Below are positions 1 to 4,081 of a DNA stretch of 7,292 nucleotides, one piece after another. This DNA is from Pseudomonadota bacterium (GTDB taxonomy: Bacteria; Pseudomonadota; Alphaproteobacteria; Acetobacterales; Acetobacteraceae). Location of the stretch: assembly GCA_021798375.1 (NCBI GenBank), contig JAJZHU010000122.1:1-7292 (forward strand). The letters are read 5' to 3'. Position numbers and translations under genes: made by a program. Position 1 is the first letter of the stretch. Each line of letters begins with the position of its first letter. Under the pieces are notes generated by a model. That model had not been told where the DNA came from. It saw only the letters and a list, made by a program, of their open reading frames with translations, and searched no databases.

Positions 1-911
1 GGCGCTTTCACCTGCAATACCCGCTCGCCCACCAGATCGGCCATCACCACCGTGCCGTCGGCATAACCCGCCGCCACGATATCGTGCTGCGGGTGGCTGG
101 CGACCTTGGTGCAGATAATATCGGGGATCTGTGCCAGTTCCAACGGCGCCTTGCCCATCGGGCCGCCGCCGGTAAACGGCCACAACACGATCGCGTCGGC
201 GCCCGAGCTCGCCAACCATTTGCCGCCCTTGATCCAACTCAGCGACCCGGTTTTGCCCGGATAACCGCTCATCCGCATATGCTGACCGTCCGACAAACGC
301 CAACCATGCAGGCAATTTTCCTGCATCGCCGTCACCACCACATCACCGCTTGGATGCATGCTGATGGCGGTGTGACTGCCCTTCCAATCCAACTTGCGCG
401 GATTGTCGGCTTTGGCCGCGACATACCAGATCGATGCGCCGCCGTAATGCGATGCCGCCACGCGCTTGCCCTTGGCGTCAAAGACAATGCCCGTCACGGT
501 GGAAGGGTGCGGCAGTTCCTTCAACTTGCGCCCGGCGGCATCGAACAAAATGATATTCTTGCCCACCGCGCAGGCAAATAATCCCCCGCCCGCGTCCTTG
601 AACGCCGCCACCTGTTCAACCCATTTCGAGCCAAATTTCGCAATCGCCACAATCGTGCCATCGATGCCGGTGCGCGCCAGCGCCCCGTCGTCCCCGCCCG
701 ACACAAACCCATCGTCGAGCCCCGCCGCAATCGCCAGCACCCCGCCATCATGGGTCTCGTACCGCGGCCATTCGCCGTCGAGCCCGCCCACAACGACGCA
801 ACCATCCCCCAAACCAAACCCCACGCGGGTGCCGGAACGATTGAACGCCGCCCCCACCACATAGGCATCGAGTTGATGCGACACGCCGCGCTTGGCCAGA
901 AGATCGCTCAT
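1..911 (-). CDS. WD40-repeat protein, C-terminal end outside the window
   Basis: About 303 residues are visible, starting at ATG 911-909; the reading frame is still open at the left edge, so the C-terminus is missing. The protein shows degenerate WD40 blades: short beta-strand units of the type HPSGDVVVTA, a hydrophobic/Trp strand and a following turn. Clear examples lie around residues 180-205 (HTAISMHPSG, then GWRLSDG), 215-240 (SWIKGGKWLASSGAD, then VLW) and 270-295 (ASHPQHDIVAAGYADG). Blades of this kind form a beta-propeller scaffold for protein contacts; no catalytic motif is visible. No signal peptide or membrane segment is seen, so it is probably cytoplasmic. Its start codon overlaps the stop of the upstream CobW-type GTPase (ATGA), with only a weak purine stretch (AGAGG) 10 bases before the ATG. 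This suggests translational coupling and a shared role, perhaps as partner of the GTPase, which is inference. The fold call is confident; the function is unknown. Confidence 0.85.
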   Translation of the reverse strand, partial: MSDLLAKRGVSHQLDAYVVGAAFNRSGTRVGFGLGDGCVVVGGLDGEWPRYETHDGGVLAIAAGLDDGFVSGGDDGALARTGIDGTIVAIAKFGSKWVEQVAAFKDAGGGLFACAVGKNIILFDAAGRKLKELPHPSTVTGIVFDAKGKRVAASHYGGASIWYVAAKADNPRKLDWKGSHTAISMHPSGDVVVTAMQENCLHGWRLSDGQHMRMSGYPGKTGSLSWIKGGKWLASSGADAIVLWPFTGGGPMGKAPLELAQIPDIICTKVASHPQHDIVAAGYADGTVVMADLVGERVLQVKA

Positions 912-1888
912 GGGGCAGCGGCCTCTTCGGCCACCTGACAAGCCTCGAACCCGCGCCGCAATTGCGGACGATTCAAATTGCGGCCGATGAACACGATGCG
1001 GCTTTCGCGTGGCTCGCCTTCTTTCCACGGGCCGATAAAATCGCCGCCGATGATTTCATGCACCGCCTGAAACGCATAGCGGCGGTCTTCATCCGGATAG
1101 GCCAGGATCCCCTTGGTGCGCAGCATATCGATGCCACGTTCGTTGAACAACGAGCCGATCCACATGGTGAAACGATCCGGATTGATCGGGCGTTTCACCG
1201 TAAAGCTCATGCTGGTGATATCGACATTGTGCGAATGACTGTCATCGGTGAGGAACTCGGGCGAAAACTCCAGCACCCGTTCCAGATCGAACGCCCCGCG
1301 ATTCATTACCTGATCGATCGGCACATTGCTGTTTTGCGCATGATGGATGGTGACGAACTGGTTGATCGCCCGCACCTGCGCCTCGACCGCCGCCAATTGC
1401 GCCGGAGTCACCAGATCGGTCTTGTTGATCACCACCACATCGGCAAAAGCGATCTGCGCCTCGGCTTCGGGGCTATCCAGCAGACGTTTGGGCAAATTAA
1501 GCGCATCGACCACGGTGACGATGGCATCCAGCCTAGTCTTGGCTTGCAATGTCTCATCGACAAAAAACGTCTGCGCCACCGGCGCCGGATTGGCAAGGCC
1601 GGTGGTCTCGACGATGATGCCGTCGAACCGCCCCCGGCGTTTCAGCAGCGCCGAGATGATGCGGATCAGATCGCCGCGCACCGTGCAGCAGGCGCAGCCG
1701 TTGTTCATCTCAAAGATTTCTTCGTCGGATTCCACCACCAGATCGTTATCGACCCCCAGTTCGCCGAATTCATTGATCACCACGGCATAGCGTTTGCCAT
1801 GCTGTTCGGTCAGAATGCGATTGAGCAAGGTGGTTTTACCTGCGCCCAAATAGCCGGTAAGCACTGTCACGGGTATCAGATCTGTCAT
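908..1888 (-). CDS. CobW/COG0523-family GTP-dependent metallochaperone
   Basis: A 326-residue G3E-class GTPase of the usual family length. Visible motifs in order are Walker A GYLGAGKT (12-19), the family's metal-binding CxCC motif GCACC (64-68), the Walker B-side ETTG (94-97), the guanine-specificity NKTD (155-158), a short His cluster SHSH (217-220), and a C-terminal CobW_C region (about 225-320). Members use GTP hydrolysis to deliver a metal, commonly zinc, to target proteins; the specific metal cannot be read here. True CobW acts in cobalamin synthesis, but no cobalamin genes are nearby, so a general zinc-type chaperone (YjiA/ZNG1-like) is more likely. The ATG at 1888 is chosen because the protein then begins directly before the first beta strand and AGGAGT lies 6 bases upstream. 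A 95-residue upstream extension of the frame would run antisense into the transporter and is rejected. It is the first gene of a two-gene unit with the WD40 gene and is divergent from the CDF gene. Confidence 0.95.
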   Translation of the reverse strand: MTDLIPVTVLTGYLGAGKTTLLNRILTEQHGKRYAVVINEFGELGVDNDLVVESDEEIFEMNNGCACCTVRGDLIRIISALLKRRGRFDGIIVETTGLANPAPVAQTFFVDETLQAKTRLDAIVTVVDALNLPKRLLDSPEAEAQIAFADVVVINKTDLVTPAQLAAVEAQVRAINQFVTIHHAQNSNVPIDQVMNRGAFDLERVLEFSPEFLTDDSHSHNVDITSMSFTVKRPINPDRFTMWIGSLFNERGIDMLRTKGILAYPDEDRRYAFQAVHEIIGGDFIGPWKEGEPRESRIVFIGRNLNRPQLRRGFEACQVAEEAAAP

Positions 1889-1894
1889 GGAATC

Positions 1895-1900
1895 ACTCCT
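1895..1900 (-). promoter_or_regulatory. Ribosome binding site of the CobW-type GTPase
   Basis: AGGAGT on the minus strand ends 6 bases before the ATG at 1888. It is a strong Shine-Dalgarno match and fixes the start of the GTPase gene over the longer open frame that continues upstream to about 2173. Confidence 0.8.
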
Positions 1901-1906
1901 ACACTT

Positions 1907-1924
1907 ATTCGCTATATAGAGAAT
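1907..1924. promoter_or_regulatory. 18-bp palindrome in the divergent intergenic region, candidate operator
   Basis: The sequence ATTCGCTATATAGAGAAT is an inverted repeat with 8 of 9 arm positions paired; only 1911/1920 mismatch. Its centre is TATATA, which can serve as a -10 element in either direction. It lies 18 bases upstream of the GTPase start and 39 bases upstream of the transporter start, so a dimeric repressor bound here could silence both genes. The size and AT-rich centre are in the range of Fur/Zur-type or other dimeric metalloregulator sites. It is not a clear match to a consensus I know (Zur, Irr or RirA boxes), so the regulator is unassigned. That it is an operator is inference. 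Confidence 0.45.
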
Positions 1925-1940
1925 GGCCGGCCAGAGACAA
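1913..1940 (-). promoter_or_regulatory. Putative sigma-70-type promoter of the GTPase-WD40 unit
   Basis: On the minus strand, TTGTCT (1940-1935) is followed after 16 bases by TATATA (1918-1913); each hexamer matches the consensus at 4 of 6 positions. Transcription would start near 1905 and give a very short leader carrying the AGGAGT site. The -10 falls in the centre of the palindrome. The same TATATA could serve the plus-strand transporter gene, but no good -35 is seen on that side. Confidence 0.35.
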
Positions 1941-1950
1941 CCGGCAGCAA

Positions 1951-1955
1951 AAGGA
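1951..1955 (+). promoter_or_regulatory. Ribosome binding site supporting a TTG start for the CDF transporter
   Basis: AAGGA ends 8 bases before the TTG at 1964. The transporter frame has no nearby ATG, and the next upstream in-frame ATG codons lie far back in antisense sequence over the GTPase gene. The site therefore decides in favour of the TTG start. Confidence 0.6.
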
Positions 1956-1963
1956 CGAGCGGC

Positions 1964-2851
1964 TTGAAGATCACGGAACGGGTGGCTTTGTGGGGCATCG
2001 CGGTTGGGCTGCTGGTCATCGCGCTCAAAGCCGAGGCATGGCTGGTCTCGGGCAGCGTCGCGGTGCTGTCCGACGCGCTGGAAAGCCTGGTCAATGTGTC
2101 GGCGGCGGTGATTGCCTGGGGGGCGGTGCGCTTCGCGGCGCGGCCCGCCGATCAAAATCACCCCTACGGGCACGAAAAAGCCGAATTATTCGCCGCCATC
2201 ATCGAAGGCGTGATGATCGTGCTGGCGGCGGTGGTGATCCTGTACGAAGCCGCCACCTCGCTGATGGATCCCACGCCGCTAAGACTTCCCTGGCACGGGC
2301 TGGGGATCAATCTGATCGCCACATTGTTCAATCTGGTCTGGTCGCTGGTGCTGCGTTACACCGGCAAAAAACATCGTTCGCAGGCACTCGCCGCCGATTC
2401 CGTGCATCTGCAAGCCGATGTGGTCACGTCGGTCGGCGTCACGCTGGGCGTTGGGCTGGCGGTAGTCACGCATATTCACGCGCTCGATCCGATCGTGGCG
2501 GGGCTGGTGGCGCTGCATGTGTTGTGGTCGGGGATGCAGGTGATTGGTCATTCGGTCGATGGGTTGATGGATACCGCACCGGCCGACCGGGTGATGCAAC
2601 GCATCCGCAAAATCATCGCCGCGCACGGCGCCGGCGCCATCGAGGCGCATGATCTGAAAACCCGCGCCACCGGACGGTGGATCTTTTTAGAGTTTCATCT
2701 GGTGGTGCCGGGCGGGATGAGCGTCGCCGCCGCGCACGACATTTGCGACCGCATCGAACACGCGCTGATGAAGGACATGGACGATCTGGTGGTAACCATC
2801 CATGTCGAACCGGCCAGCAAGGCGAAAAACGAAGGCATTGTTCTGGCTTGA
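1964..2851 (+). CDS. Cation diffusion facilitator (CDF) family metal exporter, FieF/YiiP-like
   Basis: A 295-residue inner-membrane protein, close to the 300 residues of E. coli FieF (YiiP), with six predicted membrane helices and a cytoplasmic C-terminal domain. CDF proteins export divalent metals (Zn, Fe, Mn, Co, Ni, Cd) by proton antiport. From a remembered alignment with FieF, the TM5 half of the transport site is kept as HLQAD (H148, D152). The loop site is kept as PADQNHPYGH (D63, H66, H70). The C-terminal dimer-site histidines are kept in EAHDL, EFHL, AAHDI and TIHVEP. The TM2 half of the transport site is different: SDALESLVN has E40 and N44 where FieF has D45 and D49. The start is TTG 1964, with AAGGA 8 bases upstream and the frame then entering TM1 directly. 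The gene is divergent from the CobW-type GTPase across 75 bp. Family is certain; metal specificity is unknown. Confidence 0.93.
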   Translation: MKITERVALWGIAVGLLVIALKAEAWLVSGSVAVLSDALESLVNVSAAVIAWGAVRFAARPADQNHPYGHEKAELFAAIIEGVMIVLAAVVILYEAATSLMDPTPLRLPWHGLGINLIATLFNLVWSLVLRYTGKKHRSQALAADSVHLQADVVTSVGVTLGVGLAVVTHIHALDPIVAGLVALHVLWSGMQVIGHSVDGLMDTAPADRVMQRIRKIIAAHGAGAIEAHDLKTRATGRWIFLEFHLVVPGGMSVAAAHDICDRIEHALMKDMDDLVVTIHVEPASKAKNEGIVLA

Positions 2852-2971
2852 ATCATCCCCGCGCGTGAGATGGAATTGTTCTTTTCCGAAAAAGGCCCCA
2901 TTCTTCGGCGCCGTCATTTTATTCAAACAACATCAATTCGCGATTTTCCGGCGCTCCAGGGAGAAAACCAC
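2852..2971. other. 120-bp intergenic region before the quinone oxidoreductase gene
   Basis: This spacer is less GC-rich than the flanking genes (A/T-rich stretches at 2876-2895 and 2925-2950). It probably carries the end of the transporter transcript or a promoter for the next gene. I find no convincing terminator: CCGAA (2887-2891) can pair with TTCGG over a 13-base loop, but the stem is short and no T-run follows. No promoter pair close to consensus was found. Confidence 0.3.
2958..2963 (+). promoter_or_regulatory. Ribosome binding site of the quinone oxidoreductase gene
   Basis: AGGGAG ends 8 bases before the ATG at 2972. It selects this start over an in-frame ATG at 2870, which would add 34 residues with no counterpart in the family. 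Confidence 0.7.
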
Positions 2972-3946
2972 ATGCGGGCCATTCGCTTTTATGAAACCGG
3001 TACACCGGATGTATTGCGACTCGAAACCATGCCGATCCCAACCCCACAACCGGGCCAGGTGCGGATCAAGGTTGAAACCATAGGGGTCAATTTCGCCGAT
3101 ACCATCCGGCGGCGCGGCGAATATTATCCCGCGCCGCTGGTGTTGCCCGCCATCCCCGGCATGGAAGTGGTGGGGATTGTCGATGCGGTGGGATCCGGCG
3201 GCGATCAAGGTCTGATCGGCCGGCGCGTGTTTGCCCGCGTCAACGGCGGCGCCGCGGAATATGTGGTAACCGCGACCGCCGCGATCTACCCTTGTCCTGG
3301 CGGGCTCGATCCGGTGCAGGCCGTGGCCCTGTTTGTTCAAGGACTAACAGCAGCGTTGATCTTGAAACGATCGGCCGAAATCAAACCCGGACAAAGCGTG
3401 TTCATCGAGGCAGCCGGCGGCGGGGTCGGCACGCTCGCGGTGCAGTTGGCCAAAATTTACGGCGCGGGCACGGTGATCGGCGGTGCCAGCACCACCCCCA
3501 AACGCGTCGCCGCTGTCGCCTTGGGGGCCGATCATGCGATCGATTACCGCCAGCCCGGCTACAGCGCTTCAATCCGCGAACTGACCGGCGGCAAGGGCGT
3601 CGATATCGTGCTGAATTCATCGGGCGACCATTATTTCAACGAAGGCCTCAAGGCGCTCGCCCTGTTCGGCACCATCGTGGTGTATGGTTCGGCCAGCGGC
3701 CCGGTCGCCCCGGTGCAGATCGAGCGGCTTTTCGGCGGCTCGCAACGGGTGGCTGCGTTTTTCCTGATGAGCGGCATGGCCGAGCCCGACCTGGTTACCC
3801 AAACACTGGCCGAATTGACCGCGCTGGTGCAAAGCGGGCGGCTAAAGCTGCAGATCGCCGCCACTTATCCCCTGGAAGAACTCGCCGCCGCCCACCAATT
3901 GATGGAAGACGGCACCGCGGTGGGGAAAATCGTCATCACGCTTTAG
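2972..3946 (+). CDS. NADPH:quinone oxidoreductase-type enzyme (zinc-independent MDR family)
   Basis: A 324-residue medium-chain dehydrogenase/reductase of the quinone oxidoreductase type, at the usual family length. The N-terminal GroES-like catalytic domain (about 1-120) opens with MRAIRFYETGTPDVLRLE and includes GVNFADTIRRRGEYY and PGMEVVG (62-68), both typical of this family. The Rossmann domain follows, with the dinucleotide-binding motif AAGGGVGTLAVQLAK (147-161). The cysteine ligands of zinc alcohol dehydrogenases are absent. Such enzymes reduce quinones or other activated alkenes and carbonyls with NADPH in the cytoplasm; the physiological substrate is usually unknown and cannot be read here. 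The start at 2972 is supported by AGGGAG 8 bases upstream and by fit to the family N-terminus. The gene lies 120 bp downstream of the CDF gene on the same strand; co-transcription is possible but not shown. The stop is TAG. Confidence 0.92.
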   Translation: MRAIRFYETGTPDVLRLETMPIPTPQPGQVRIKVETIGVNFADTIRRRGEYYPAPLVLPAIPGMEVVGIVDAVGSGGDQGLIGRRVFARVNGGAAEYVVTATAAIYPCPGGLDPVQAVALFVQGLTAALILKRSAEIKPGQSVFIEAAGGGVGTLAVQLAKIYGAGTVIGGASTTPKRVAAVALGADHAIDYRQPGYSASIRELTGGKGVDIVLNSSGDHYFNEGLKALALFGTIVVYGSASGPVAPVQIERLFGGSQRVAAFFLMSGMAEPDLVTQTLAELTALVQSGRLKLQIAATYPLEELAAAHQLMEDGTAVGKIVITL

Positions 3947-4020
3947 CCCCCCGGGGCCCATGGCCGGCATGAACGAATAAGTTGTTGTTCGCCAATGATC
4001 TGGTCCAATATGCAGCAAGG

Positions 4021-4052
4021 ATCCGGGGCGGCGGCGAACGCCGCTTCGGGAT
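4021..4052 (+). other. Imperfect GC-rich hairpin upstream of the AsmA-family gene
   Basis: GGCGGC (4030-4035) pairs with GCCGCT (4040-4045) over a GAAC tetraloop, with one terminal G-T pair. An outer ATCC (4021-4024) pairs with GGAT (4049-4052) across an internal loop. No T-run follows, so it is unlikely to be an intrinsic terminator. It lies in the 135-bp gap between the oxidoreductase and AsmA genes, just before a purine-rich AGGGAG (4056-4061). It could be a 5' leader structure or a chance GC palindrome. The rest of the gap (3947-4020) shows only a short GC inverted repeat, GGCCCATGGCC, directly after the stop codon. Confidence 0.35.
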
Positions 4053-4081
4053 AACAGGGAGCCTCGACGATCCACACCCAC

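Noticed and set aside
962..1963. N-terminal extension of the CDF transporter to an ATG at 962
   Set aside because: It lies wholly antisense to a GTPase with all family motifs, crosses the divergent promoter region, and shows no recognisable domain. The TTG at 1964 with AAGGA upstream fits the family start.
1923..1967. 14-codon leader frame (MAGQRQPAAKGRAA) whose stop overlaps the CDF TTG start as TTGA
   Set aside because: Its ATG lies inside the palindrome, without a Shine-Dalgarno site, and would be at or before the likely transcript start; chance is the simpler reading.
1889..2173. Upstream extension of the CobW-type GTPase by about 95 residues
   Set aside because: It runs antisense into the CDF gene. 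ATG 1888 has a strong ribosome site and matches the usual family N-terminus.
2870..2971. Longer start for the quinone oxidoreductase at ATG 2870
   Set aside because: The extra 34 residues do not look like the family, and the internal ATG 2972 has AGGGAG at good spacing and the expected MRAIRF start.
3944..3970. Terminator after the oxidoreductase gene (GC-rich inverted repeats around CCCCGGGG and GGCCCATGGCC)
   Set aside because: The stems are short or self-overlapping and no T-run follows, so an intrinsic terminator cannot be supported.
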